A stretch of DNA of 36,632 bases from Paenibacillus gorillae (GTDB taxonomy: Bacteria; Bacillota; Bacilli; Paenibacillales; Paenibacillaceae), in contig NZ_CBVJ010000072.1 of the NCBI RefSeq assembly GCF_000513275.1, forward strand, positions 1 through 36,632, written 5' to 3'. Below the pieces are notes generated by a model. It did not search any database, was not told the DNA's origin, and saw only the letters and a list, made by a program, of their open reading frames with translations. Shown piece after piece: positions 16,390 through 24,594 of the stretch (positions are counted from its first letter, which is position 1; every line of letters begins with the position of its first letter). The position numbers were made by a program, and so were the translations under genes.

Positions 16390-17746
16390 TCAAATATGTC
16401 TTCACCCGATTCTGGATTAATTTACTGACTTCTTCCGCAGATTTCTGCCCGCTCATAAAGCTTTTGAACTCCTCCATCGCAATCATAATCACCTTCATAT
16501 CGCTAGTTCTGCGGTGACCCGCGTTCGAGATCAGCTTCTCCACGGCATCAACCCGTTTCTTGGCGGTTTCGCCATCCGGTAGCATATCTGCCGGAACCAT
16601 CGTTTCTAGCGTTCCCGTCTCGATTTTTTGCGAAATCTCCTTCAATTTACTGCTGTTGACGGATTTGTTCATCGGCAATCCCGAGAGATCCGGGGAAGCT
16701 TGCATTTCTTCGGAAAGCAAAAATTTAATAAATGCCCACGCTTCTTGCTGAACGGCGGATTTGCTGTTAATGCCCAAGCTATATATAGGGCGGAACGCTG
16801 AGCCCTCCTTCTGTCCGCTTACATTCGGCTTTTGATAGAAATCCAGCCCATTCGGCATCGTCAGCGCTTGCTCAGGACTGAATATGTTCACCATTTGAAA
16901 GGCTGCTTTATTGCTGTTGAATGAGAAGGATTCATTAAGCAGCCCATCTTCATACATCGACTTAATATCCGTTAGCATAGTACGGAATAGCTCCGAGTCA
17001 AATTTCGGCTGTCCCTTCTCTACCAATTGATTATAGCTATCCTCGATAAAATCGAAGAGCAGCCCTGTTGGATCGAGACTTATTAATTTGTCCGAATCAT
17101 TCAGCTTCAGCTTTTTTGCAGCTTCCTTGAATTCTTTCCAGCTCCAAGGTTTGTCTGCATCCACCGAAAGACCCGCATTCTTCAACAGCTCGGTATTGCC
17201 CTGGAACAGGCTAATCGAAAAGGAGAGCGGCATCGCATATATACCGTCCCCGTCCTGGGATGCCTGAAAAATATTGCTGTACAGTGCATTCTGGTCAAAC
17301 GAGCTGTCGCCGGCCATCAGATCATTCAAATTGACCAGCAGTTTTTTGGCGACAAATTTGTCTTGAGGCAATTCACTCATTAGCATCAGATCAGGCCCTT
17401 TGCCGGAAATAACCTGTGTCGTTACCGACTGTACGTACTTTTCCACATCTCCAAGTGAAATGGCCTCCATGCTCATACTGCCTTCTGCGGCTGGCTGCGA
17501 CGTTCTATATTCCTTAATTTCAATATGAATATCCTTATGCTGCTCCTCAAATTTGCGCGCAGCAGCCTCCAAGAAACGATCTTTCATCATAACCGATATG
17601 GCGACGGTTTTTTGCCCGCCTTGTTCAGACTTTGGCTTTTCTTCTCCCGTATTCAAATCTTTGGAGCCTCCTCCGCCTCCATTTCCTGAACATGCAGATA
17701 GCAGCAAAACAATAGACAACATTACAAAAAAACCTGCTTTTTTCAA
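16382..17746 (-). CDS. ABC transporter solute-binding lipoprotein (family 1)
   Basis: 454-residue extracellular solute-binding protein of the MalE-like type. With the TTG at 17746 the protein begins MKKAGFF and the signal ends LLLSAC, a clean lipobox; GAGAGGA stands eight bases before it. An ATG three codons upstream sits directly on the ribosome site, so it is less likely. After a Gly-rich linker (residues about 20-45) the binding domain shows KFEEQHKDIHIEI, GPDLMLMSE and a C-terminal AWAFIKFLLSEEMQ, all usual in this family. It delivers a carbohydrate or similar ligand to the two permeases upstream. Four bases separate the upstream adaptor stop from that ATG. Confidence 0.9.
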   Translation of the reverse strand: MKKAGFFVMLSIVLLLSACSGNGGGGGSKDLNTGEEKPKSEQGGQKTVAISVMMKDRFLEAAARKFEEQHKDIHIEIKEYRTSQPAAEGSMSMEAISLGDVEKYVQSVTTQVISGKGPDLMLMSELPQDKFVAKKLLVNLNDLMAGDSSFDQNALYSNIFQASQDGDGIYAMPLSFSISLFQGNTELLKNAGLSVDADKPWSWKEFKEAAKKLKLNDSDKLISLDPTGLLFDFIEDSYNQLVEKGQPKFDSELFRTMLTDIKSMYEDGLLNESFSFNSNKAAFQMVNIFSPEQALTMPNGLDFYQKPNVSGQKEGSAFRPIYSLGINSKSAVQQEAWAFIKFLLSEEMQASPDLSGLPMNKSVNSSKLKEISQKIETGTLETMVPADMLPDGETAKKRVDAVEKLISNAGHRRTSDMKVIMIAMEEFKSFMSGQKSAEEVSKLIQNRVKTYLNE

Positions 17747-17759
17747 ATCAATCATCCTC

Positions 17760-18908
17760 TCAATTTAATCGGATCCGGTTGCCCTCCTGAAGTGGCTGGC
17801 TCGATTCCGTAACAATTTCTTCTGCCGGATAGACGCCTTCGAGCACGACGATTTCATCGCCGTTATCCTTGCCTGTCTTCACGTAAGCTTTCTGTACCGT
17901 GTATGTGTTGCCAAGTGAGCTTCGTCTTTCGCGAACAACGAATACGTAGCTTCCGGTTGCATCTTTTTTAATCCATTTTTTGCTGATGACAAGCCCTTGC
18001 TCCTTGAATGGCTTCTCCAAGCTGATACTGGCTGTTTCTCCTCCTTGAAGACCATCACCCGGCAAGTAGACAACGATTGTTTTCTGACCCTTGGCTCCCC
18101 CGCCCTGGCTGTCATTTTCTGCATCCGGCTGATTAGGTTTATCCCCTCCTCCGCTGCTGCCTGGAGAAGCGGTCTTGATCTCAGCGACCGTCCCTTCGAT
18201 TTTCCGGGGCTTATCCCCGTCTACACTGACCGTCACTTTCTCGTCTTTTCGCAGCATTTCAGCTGAATCTTTATCTACGGTGAAGGTGAATTTGAAACCT
18301 TCGCCTCCCTCAAGCAGCGTCAGCACCGGCTGGCCCGGCGGGATGCTCATCCCTTCCTTCGCTTGAAGATTCAATACTTTACCGTCTGCAGGAGCAGTCA
18401 AAGTGCGGTTTCGGGACAGCTCCTTACGCAGCGCTTCGATTCTTCTCTCCGCAATGCCCCGGTCCAGCTGCTCCAATTCCAAGTCACGTTTCGCTTTGCG
18501 GATTGCCTCCTCATCCTCTAACCGCTGAGCAGCCACAAACTGTTCCTTGAGCAGCTCCCGGTTTAAATTCCGTTTCTTCATCTCGTCTTCCGCGTCAAGC
18601 AGCTGCTGCTGCACCTCCGTTCCATCATAGGTGATCAGAATCTGGCCCTTCTTTACTAGGTCGTCATCCTTGACGTGCACCTTCGCAATCTTCCAGCTGT
18701 TGTCGCTGTTTATTTCGGTTTGCTTGCGGGGTGTAATAACCCCGCTCCCTTCAATGCGATGAGAGAGCGACTTCTGCGAGGGCTTCTCCGTCGCCACTTT
18801 CGGCAGCAAAGCCGTTTGAAGCGTCTGACTGAACAACGTCAGCAGCCCCAATATGAGAAGGAACACCGCCAATGCAATGCCGGCAATCCGTTGTTTTCGC
18901 AATACCAT
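17760..18908 (-). CDS. HlyD/MacA-like membrane fusion (adaptor) protein
   Basis: 382-residue periplasmic-adaptor-type protein. It has one N-terminal membrane helix (about 9-30) and a first lipoyl half with VHVKDDDLVKKGQILITYDG at about 75-95. An alpha-helical hairpin rich in charged residues follows (about 95-165), then the second lipoyl half (TAPADGKVLNLQAKEGMSI) and beta-barrel domains. A Ser/Gly/Asp-rich loop (SPGSSGGGDKPNQ) interrupts the barrel. Such proteins usually pair with MacB or RND exporters, but neither is encoded here; the neighbours are import-type permeases. AAGGGAGA precedes the ATG. The gene follows the permease stop by 19 bases. Membrane-anchored; partner unknown. Confidence 0.88.
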   Translation of the reverse strand: MVLRKQRIAGIALAVFLLILGLLTLFSQTLQTALLPKVATEKPSQKSLSHRIEGSGVITPRKQTEINSDNSWKIAKVHVKDDDLVKKGQILITYDGTEVQQQLLDAEDEMKKRNLNRELLKEQFVAAQRLEDEEAIRKAKRDLELEQLDRGIAERRIEALRKELSRNRTLTAPADGKVLNLQAKEGMSIPPGQPVLTLLEGGEGFKFTFTVDKDSAEMLRKDEKVTVSVDGDKPRKIEGTVAEIKTASPGSSGGGDKPNQPDAENDSQGGGAKGQKTIVVYLPGDGLQGGETASISLEKPFKEQGLVISKKWIKKDATGSYVFVVRERRSSLGNTYTVQKAYVKTGKDNGDEIVVLEGVYPAEEIVTESSQPLQEGNRIRLN

Positions 18909-18927
18909 GTTGCCAATCTCCCTTCAC

Positions 18928-19783
18928 TCAGCCCTTCACGCCGGAAAGCTGGATTCCTTCGATAAAATACCGTTCGGCGCTCAAAAACAGCAGCACCATA
19001 GGCATCATGTATACAACCGAGACAGCGAACGAGACGCCAAGCGCATCTTCCTGAATGCGGGATAAGAAGACCGACAGCGGCTGCATCGCGGCGTCCTGCA
19101 AAAAAATTAAGCGGCTGCTCGACCATATTCCAATAATCGACGAACAGAAGCACAATGAGCGCAGCGATGCCCGGCTTCACCATCGGCAATGCAATCGAGA
19201 TGAATATGCGCCAATATCCGGCACCGTCCATTTTAGCCGCCTCTATATAGGCTGAATGGATGTGGAGCATGAACTGCCTCAGCAGAAATACGCCAAAGGC
19301 GCCGAACACACCCGGCAAAATAATTGAGCTGGGATGATTCAGCAGACCCAGACGGTCGGCCATCAAGTAGTTCGGCACAAGTGTCACCTGAAACGGCATC
19401 AGCATCGTCATCAAATACAAGAAGAACAATCCGTCTCTGCCCGGAAAATTCAGCTTTCCGAACGCGAATGAGGCGAGCGTTGCCACTGCTGCTTGTCCGA
19501 TAATAATAGGAGCCACCAGCATGACCGAATTCCAGAACAGGTACAAAAAATTCGGCGTTGCAATCAATACCTTGTTGTACTGCTGGAACGATACCCAGTC
19601 CGGTATCCACTTGAGATTGACGAATATACTGGTGTCGGTTTTGCCCAGCATGCTGTAATTCGCCATAATTTCATGTTCCGTCATGAAGGAGCTTACGATG
19701 CTCAAGACGACGGGCATTAGCAGCAAGATCGCAATGGCGATCAGCAGCAGCGAGCGCAGCAGCGGCAGTATCCATTGCTTCAT
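18928..19783 (-). pseudogene. Carbohydrate ABC permease (MalG-like), +1 frameshift at T7 run
   Basis: Inner-membrane permease of the CUT1 family. The EAA loop reads YIEAAKMDGAGYWRIFISIA, the site that binds the ATPase. The start ATG at 19783 follows GGAGGTG. The first frame is normal until VDYWNMVEQPL; there a run of seven T (plus-strand A at 19100-19106) shifts it. The continuation expected of the family lies in the next frame: FLQDAAMQPLSVFLSRI, ending SGVKG at 18928. Removing one base gives 284 residues, the usual length, with correct spacing to the adaptor gene. Read as it stands, the protein would run with an unrelated tail into the adaptor gene, to 18839. Sequencing error, true mutation and slippage are all possible. 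Confidence 0.8.
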
Positions 19784-19817
19784 CAAGTCATTCACCTCCT
19801 CCACTCTTTCTTTGCAC

Positions 19818-20684
19818 TTACTCCATATAAGAGCGGAATATCCGCTCCGTACGGAAGAGCGCGAACATTAGCCCCGTCATACAAAGTGCCATCAGCACAG
19901 CGGCAGATGACACCTTCTGAATATCAAGGGACAAAAACATATTGTTCATGTAATGCTGCAGCATGTAGATCCGGTCATGCGGATAGGCGCCGGCCACGAG
20001 AAACGTCTCGCGAAACACCTTAAATGAATTCAACACCGACATTAGCACGACCAGAAACGTTGTTGGGGTTAAATAGGTGAGCGTAATGCCGAACAGCCTC
20101 CGCAGGGGACCTGCCCCTTCCAGATCGGCGATTTCATAATATTGATCCGGAATGTTCTGCAAGCCGGCCAGAAACAGGATGACGTTGTATCCGATGTTCT
20201 TCCACACATAGACCAGCACAATGACAAGGCCAGCCCACTCGGATTTCATCCAGTCTTGACGGCTGTAACCGAAATGCTCCATGACGACATTCAGCGAGCC
20301 GTTCCAATCGAATAGAATTTGCCAGACGAGCACAATTGAAGCGACAGGAACTACAAGCGGCAGAACATAAGCCGTGCGCAGCCAGTTTCGGAAAAACACC
20401 CGCTGGTTCAGCAGCAGCGCCAACAGGAGCGATACTGTGACAAGAATCGGCACGCTCACGGCAGTGAACCAGAACGTATTGGATGCTGCCTTCTGGAACG
20501 AGGAGCTGAGGAGCAATTCCTTGTAGTTAGACAGCGTAAAGCTTCCGCCGATCCGATCTTGGAATGAGTACAAGATGCTCTGCCCGAACGGAATAAGATA
20601 GAACAAGGAAAATCCGGCTATGCTGGGCGCTAGAAAAACAAACGCAGCCAGAAGCTCCTTGCGGGACAAACGTTGCAATTTCAT
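19818..20684 (-). CDS. Carbohydrate ABC permease (MalF/UgpA-like)
   Basis: 288-residue CUT1-type permease with six predicted helices, beginning MKLQRLSRKELLAAFVFLAP. The EAA loop region reads YYEIADLEGAGPLRRLFGIT, followed by LTPTTFLVVLMSVLNSFKVF. AGGAGG lies seven bases before the ATG at 20684; a longer in-frame start 21 codons upstream lacks a site. It is the first gene of the operon and pairs with the MalG-like permease 34 bases downstream. No ATPase is encoded, so a shared MsmX-type ATPase is expected, as in Bacillus. The substrate is probably an oligosaccharide, by family only. Confidence 0.93.
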   Translation of the reverse strand: MKLQRLSRKELLAAFVFLAPSIAGFSLFYLIPFGQSILYSFQDRIGGSFTLSNYKELLLSSSFQKAASNTFWFTAVSVPILVTVSLLLALLLNQRVFFRNWLRTAYVLPLVVPVASIVLVWQILFDWNGSLNVVMEHFGYSRQDWMKSEWAGLVIVLVYVWKNIGYNVILFLAGLQNIPDQYYEIADLEGAGPLRRLFGITLTYLTPTTFLVVLMSVLNSFKVFRETFLVAGAYPHDRIYMLQHYMNNMFLSLDIQKVSSAAVLMALCMTGLMFALFRTERIFRSYME

Positions 20685-20857
20685 GGTGAAACCTCCTATC
20701 GGGAGCCGGTAAACATTGGGCACGGCCTTACATCGTCTAGTGTACAAACAAATGTGGGGAGTAAGTATGAAAGCAATGTGGAAAAACTGTGGAATCGGGC
20801 CGCTGCCGAATCTTTTATGATAGAATGTTCCTCGATAACCGTTTAGGAGGTTGCCGA

Positions 20858-21571
20858 ATGAAGTCCTATCAAATCGCTGTAGTCGACGACGATGCGCAAA
20901 TACTAGAGATCGTTGAGGCTTATTTGTATAAAGAGGGTTACCGGACTTTGACCTTGTCGTCAGCCGAAGCTGCGTGGGAGCTGTGGAAAAATGATCCGCC
21001 CGATATGTGGATTCTCGATATCATGCTTCCGGGCATGAGCGGCTTTGAGTTATGCCGGAAAATCCGCAAAGAAGCAGAGGTTCCAATCGTCATGATCTCC
21101 GCTCGTGATGACGAAGTCGACCGTGTTCTGGGGCTGGAGCTTGGCAGCGACGATTACTTGACGAAGCCGTTCAGCCCGAGAGAATTAGTTGCGCGCGTGA
21201 ATCGCTTATTCCACCGGCTAAGCTCGATTCGCGAGGCTCAGGAGAACGCTGCCTCTTCGCAGCCCGGGCATACCGCTATCGAGGTTGGGGAGCTGCGGCT
21301 CGTTCTGGAAGAACGGCGCGTGTTCTGGCGTGAGGAAGAAATTGAGATGACGCTGAAGGAATTTGAATTGCTGCAGCTATTGTCCGAGCAGCCGAATCGG
21401 GCGTTTACCCGGGATGAGCTGCTTACGTTAATATGGGGAGAAAATTACTACGGCTACGACCGGGCGATCGACGATCTGGTGAAGCGGCTTCGCAGAAAAA
21501 TTAAAGAGCTTCCGATTGATACCGTAAGAGGACACGGCTATCGGCTGCGAACGGAAAGGACGGCGCATTAA
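20858..21571 (+). CDS. OmpR-family response regulator
   Basis: 237-residue response regulator. The receiver domain (residues 1-120) has VVDDD at 8-12, the phosphoacceptor Asp54 in ILDIMLPG, and the Lys of LTKPFSPRELVARV. The C-terminal winged helix (about 140-237) shows MTLKEFELLQLLSEQPNRAF and DDLVKRLRRKI with VRGHGYRL. TTAGGAGG precedes the ATG at 20858. The kinase gene follows after one base. It is divergent from the ABC/sigma/Ig operon across 173 bases, so that operon is its likely target. Confidence 0.93.
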   Translation: MKSYQIAVVDDDAQILEIVEAYLYKEGYRTLTLSSAEAAWELWKNDPPDMWILDIMLPGMSGFELCRKIRKEAEVPIVMISARDDEVDRVLGLELGSDDYLTKPFSPRELVARVNRLFHRLSSIREAQENAASSQPGHTAIEVGELRLVLEERRVFWREEEIEMTLKEFELLQLLSEQPNRAFTRDELLTLIWGENYYGYDRAIDDLVKRLRRKIKELPIDTVRGHGYRLRTERTAH

Positions 21572-21572
21572 T

Positions 21573-22955
21573 ATGAAAATGATCTATCGGCTTCATCTTT
21601 CCTTTGCCTTGCTGCTGCTATGTACACTGGTAGTTACGGCTGTTCTGATCCACCCTCTGCTGCTTAAGACATTAGTGGACAGCCAGCGGAAAGAACTGCA
21701 GGGTCAAGCCAGCATGCTCATGAGTTTCTCGCCGGTTATGCCTCTTGTGCCAGGGGAAGATTGGACGGCAGTGAAAAATGCCGACACGCTGTCTTTAAGC
21801 AAGCCCACGAACGCATTATTGTTTACACCCGGGGAGCAAGTCGTATACAGTACCCTCACGGGAGAAGACACGAGCGAGCTTATGGAATTATCGAAGCAAG
21901 GGAAGCTTTCATCCGGTGAAATCTGGAGAGGCACCACCGATCAATATATTGTAGAAACAATGACTTCAATTCCAGGCATTCAGGCAGAGTATCAAGTCCC
22001 AGCTGTCACTGCGGTAATGGCAGCCCCTTTAAGCAAAATTAAAGAGATGCAGTTCGCCTTGTTTGGAAGGCTTATGATCATTCTGACTGTGGGCGGGATC
22101 GTCGCTTTCCTGCTGAGCATGGTCATTACGAGAAGACTCGTTAAGCCGCTCGGCGATTTGACGAAGGAATTGAATAAGGTGGAAAATCGCCGTTTCTCCG
22201 AGGTCCGGCTGGTTGAGACGGGCGGTGAGATTGGAGATGTCGCGAAAGCCGTCTACAATCTGGCCGGCGAGCTAGAGAAATATCAGCGCACACAAAAGCA
22301 GTTTTTCCAAAATACGTCGCATGAATTGAAGACGCCGCTTATGTCCATTCAAGGTTACGCCGAGGGTATCAAGGATGGTGTCTTTACGGGGGAGCTTGCC
22401 AATAAGGGCTTGGATGTCATTGTCAAGGAATGTGAGCGGCTGAAAAAAATTGTGACGGAAATGATCCTTCTTGCCAAACTGGAAAGCGAGGAAGGCATAT
22501 TTCATATGGACAAGGTCCCGGTACGGGAGCTGATCGCAGAGACGATAGAACGTATTAATCCGCTGCTCGTCAAGAACGGCTTGCGGGTCGAGCTGGACGG
22601 GTTCGACAGCAGCCAAGAGTGGTCGATCTATGCAGACCGGGAGAAGGTGCTGCAAGCACTCATCAATATTTTGGGCAACGCAGCCCGTTATGCGAAGCAC
22701 ACGATTCACATTCAAACTTCTGCTGACGCTGAAGGAATTGGCATTGGCATTACCGATGACGGCGAAGGTATTCCTGAGCCGCTGCTATCCCAGCTGTTTG
22801 AGCGGTTCGCGAAAGGAAAGAACGGCGAAACAGGGCTTGGCCTGGCGATATCCCGCGCCATCGTCGAGCGGTGCCGCGGCCGGATTTCAGCCCATAACGA
22901 GCCGGGCGGCGGCGCGGCATTTGTGATGCGTTTTCCGGCAGAAGGAAGAAGTTAA
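21573..22955 (+). CDS. Sensor histidine kinase (HAMP, HisKA, HATPase)
   Basis: 460-residue membrane sensor kinase. TM1 lies at about 7-29, an extracellular sensor at about 30-163 and TM2 at about 164-186, followed by a HAMP linker. The dimerisation/phosphoacceptor domain has His250 in TSHELKTP. The ATP-binding domain shows the N box (LINILGNAARYA), the G1 box (DDGEGIP) and the G2 box (GETGLGLAIS). One base separates it from the regulator stop. It phosphorylates the regulator encoded at 20858. The sensor domain has no signature I recognise, so the signal is unknown. Confidence 0.93.
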   Translation: MKMIYRLHLSFALLLLCTLVVTAVLIHPLLLKTLVDSQRKELQGQASMLMSFSPVMPLVPGEDWTAVKNADTLSLSKPTNALLFTPGEQVVYSTLTGEDTSELMELSKQGKLSSGEIWRGTTDQYIVETMTSIPGIQAEYQVPAVTAVMAAPLSKIKEMQFALFGRLMIILTVGGIVAFLLSMVITRRLVKPLGDLTKELNKVENRRFSEVRLVETGGEIGDVAKAVYNLAGELEKYQRTQKQFFQNTSHELKTPLMSIQGYAEGIKDGVFTGELANKGLDVIVKECERLKKIVTEMILLAKLESEEGIFHMDKVPVRELIAETIERINPLLVKNGLRVELDGFDSSQEWSIYADREKVLQALINILGNAARYAKHTIHIQTSADAEGIGIGITDDGEGIPEPLLSQLFERFAKGKNGETGLGLAISRAIVERCRGRISAHNEPGGGAAFVMRFPAEGRS

Positions 22956-22977
22956 GGTGGGTAGTAAGTGAAACGGC

Positions 22978-23030
22978 GCGTAAAGCAAGCAATGCTAGGC
23001 TAGGTTTGCCTAGCATTGCTTGCTTTACGC
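22978..23030. terminator. 23-bp perfect hairpin after kinase gene, no U tract
   Basis: Arms 22978-23000 and 23008-23030 are perfect complements around a seven-base loop. It lies 22 bases after the kinase stop. No T run follows on either strand, so it may stabilise mRNA ends or be a repeat unit rather than a classical terminator. Confidence 0.5.
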
Positions 23031-23059
23031 AGTAGAGAGCGGGTTGATAAGAAGCTGGG

Positions 23060-23460
23060 TTCGCTAATAGCGGGCCTAGCTTCTTTTTGTGCGTTAGTAT
23101 GTTAAGTTGGAAGAAGTAAGCTGCTATACAGCGAAACGTATTCGCTATATTGCGAAGGTACGTTCACTGTCCCTCAGCCTGGGGCACATCATCGAAGGCA
23201 CATCAGCGAAGCAGATTCGCTAAATAACGAAGGCAGGTTCGCTCTGAGTCGTCCAGATGTGGGACTATGAACAAACAGCGAACTCATTTTCGCAAATGGA
23301 GAATCAAGGTTCACGAAAAGCGAAAATTGGTTCGCTGGAGTCCGCTGGCCTACGAAACTACTTGCTAATAGCGAAGTTAGGTTCGTAAAAAAGCGAATCT
23401 GGTTCGTTCGGTAACAGGGGAAACCTGCGAATGGCAATGGCGAACGGCCATGGAGCGAAA
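23060..23460. repeat. Cluster of short AGCGAA / TTCGCT inverted repeats
   Basis: This 400-base stretch is peppered with (A)GCGAA (for example 23131, 23152, 23206, 23278, 23319, 23371, 23392, 23427, 23440, 23455) and its complement TTCGC (23060, 23141, 23217, 23239, 23290, 23331). Typical units read AGCGAA, 5-9 bases, then TTCGCT, so many short hairpins can form. Open frames here are translations of the repeat and not genes. The 521-base gap 22956-23476 holds nothing else but the hairpin before it. Confidence 0.7.
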
Positions 23461-23476
23461 TTCATTTTAAGCTCTC

Positions 23477-24328
23477 CTATTTTAACGATTGCGCAAACCC
23501 TGATCTCCAAGTCGGATATTGCGGCACCCAGCCGTATTTCCGCGCTTTAGCATTCGATGCGCCACGTTCCCAGTCATTGCTGCCCGATTGAAATTCAGGC
23601 CCAGGAGCATGCAAAGCTTCCGCATAAACGGGCAGCCATTCCGTACCCGAGGCAGGCTCATCGTCTACAATGTTCAGCGTACCGGATGGCCAATCCAGTG
23701 CCAGCAAGGCCGCATTCGCCGCATCCTCGACATGAAGGAAAGAGGTGATGCCATCCGTTGCCGGAAGCTCGTGATTCCGTGTTTTGTCCGCCATAGCGCC
23801 CTTGCTGTCATACCAAGTATGAGGTCCATACAGGGTGCCGTACCGGAGAATAACGTGATCCGGAAGCTCTGCTGCCGCTTCTTCTAATGCGACAATGCCA
23901 TCAATGGTCGTCTTCCGTGGAGCAGCTGCTTGGATATCCAAGGGAACTTCTTCTGTAGCAGGTTGCTCGCCCGGCTCATACGCCCAGGAAATACTTTGAG
24001 CGATTATTTTTTTAACGCCTGCCTGCTTAGCAGCGTCCACCAAATTCCGAGTGCCCTCCATCCTAATCCGGGCATTGTCAGCTGAGCTCCAATTGCTGAG
24101 CGAGGTGAGCTGATGCATGACGGCATCAGGCTTGATCTCACCAATTGCTTCAATAATTCCCTCCCGGTCAAATGCATCTGCAACGATAGCCTTTGCTCCT
24201 AATGCTTCTATAACCTGCAACTGCTCAGCATTACGAGTCATTCCTATCACTTCATGGCCTGCCTTCACTAACTTAGGAAGCAGTGAACGGCCTATGACAC
24301 CGGTTGAACCGGCTACAAATATTTTCAT
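23477..24328 (-). CDS. NAD(P)-dependent epimerase/dehydratase-like (extended SDR)
   Basis: 283-residue extended-SDR protein. The Rossmann motif is clear: MKIFVAGSTGVIGRSL, with G7, G10 and G13. Later segments (LRYGTLYGPHTWYD and ITSFLHVEDAANAALLAL) are typical of sugar-nucleotide or terpenoid SDRs. Where the catalytic YxxxK is expected the sequence reads TTIDGIVALEEAA, so the usual Tyr/Lys pair appears to be missing. It may therefore bind a nucleotide without dehydrogenase activity or use other residues. GGAGG lies nine bases before the ATG. It is divergent from a MocR regulator, perhaps its controller. Function not assignable. Confidence 0.85.
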   Translation of the reverse strand: MKIFVAGSTGVIGRSLLPKLVKAGHEVIGMTRNAEQLQVIEALGAKAIVADAFDREGIIEAIGEIKPDAVMHQLTSLSNWSSADNARIRMEGTRNLVDAAKQAGVKKIIAQSISWAYEPGEQPATEEVPLDIQAAAPRKTTIDGIVALEEAAAELPDHVILRYGTLYGPHTWYDSKGAMADKTRNHELPATDGITSFLHVEDAANAALLALDWPSGTLNIVDDEPASGTEWLPVYAEALHAPGPEFQSGSNDWERGASNAKARKYGWVPQYPTWRSGFAQSLK

Positions 24329-24494
24329 AGGATTAAACCTCCAGAATTATAATTTACTAATTTAATTGTAGTTCCGCTATTCTAGGAAGCCAAGTCCTCC
24401 TAATATCCCCAAACTGAATTGTCCCATACTGTCGTAAGCCCAGCAGGTTGCCAGATACCGTACCTCTGTAGTATCCATGCTCCTGACGGGGTTT

Positions 24495-24569
24495 ATTGGC
24501 AAGCTTTATATTAACACGAAGGATTGGTATGAATAAGCACCACTCTCATGCTAATATTGGCATACCAAT
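24495..24569. promoter_or_regulatory. Repeated ATTGGYA boxes before MocR gene
   Basis: ATTGGCA at 24495, ATTGGTA at 24523 and ATTGGCA at 24556 are direct repeats about three helical turns apart. ATTGGTATG (24523-24531) is also mirrored by CATACCAAT at 24561-24569. Known MocR regulators bind repeated sites near their own promoter, so autoregulation is likely. The 266-base divergent region otherwise shows nothing I recognise. Confidence 0.45.
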
Positions 24570-24594
24570 TCAAGGATAGGAAAGGAATACATTT

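Noticed and set aside
18839..18927. Permease reading frame continuing to 18839
   Set aside because: Its tail is unlike the family and overlaps the adaptor gene; the neighbouring frame gives the expected end at 18928.
23189..23437. 82-codon minus-strand open frame in the AGCGAA array
   Set aside because: Its sequence is only the translated repeat (recurring SLF and RTN/ANL words); no ribosome site.
23060..23460. CRISPR array
   Set aside because: Units vary in length and sequence, no fixed repeat of 23-40 bases, no cas genes.
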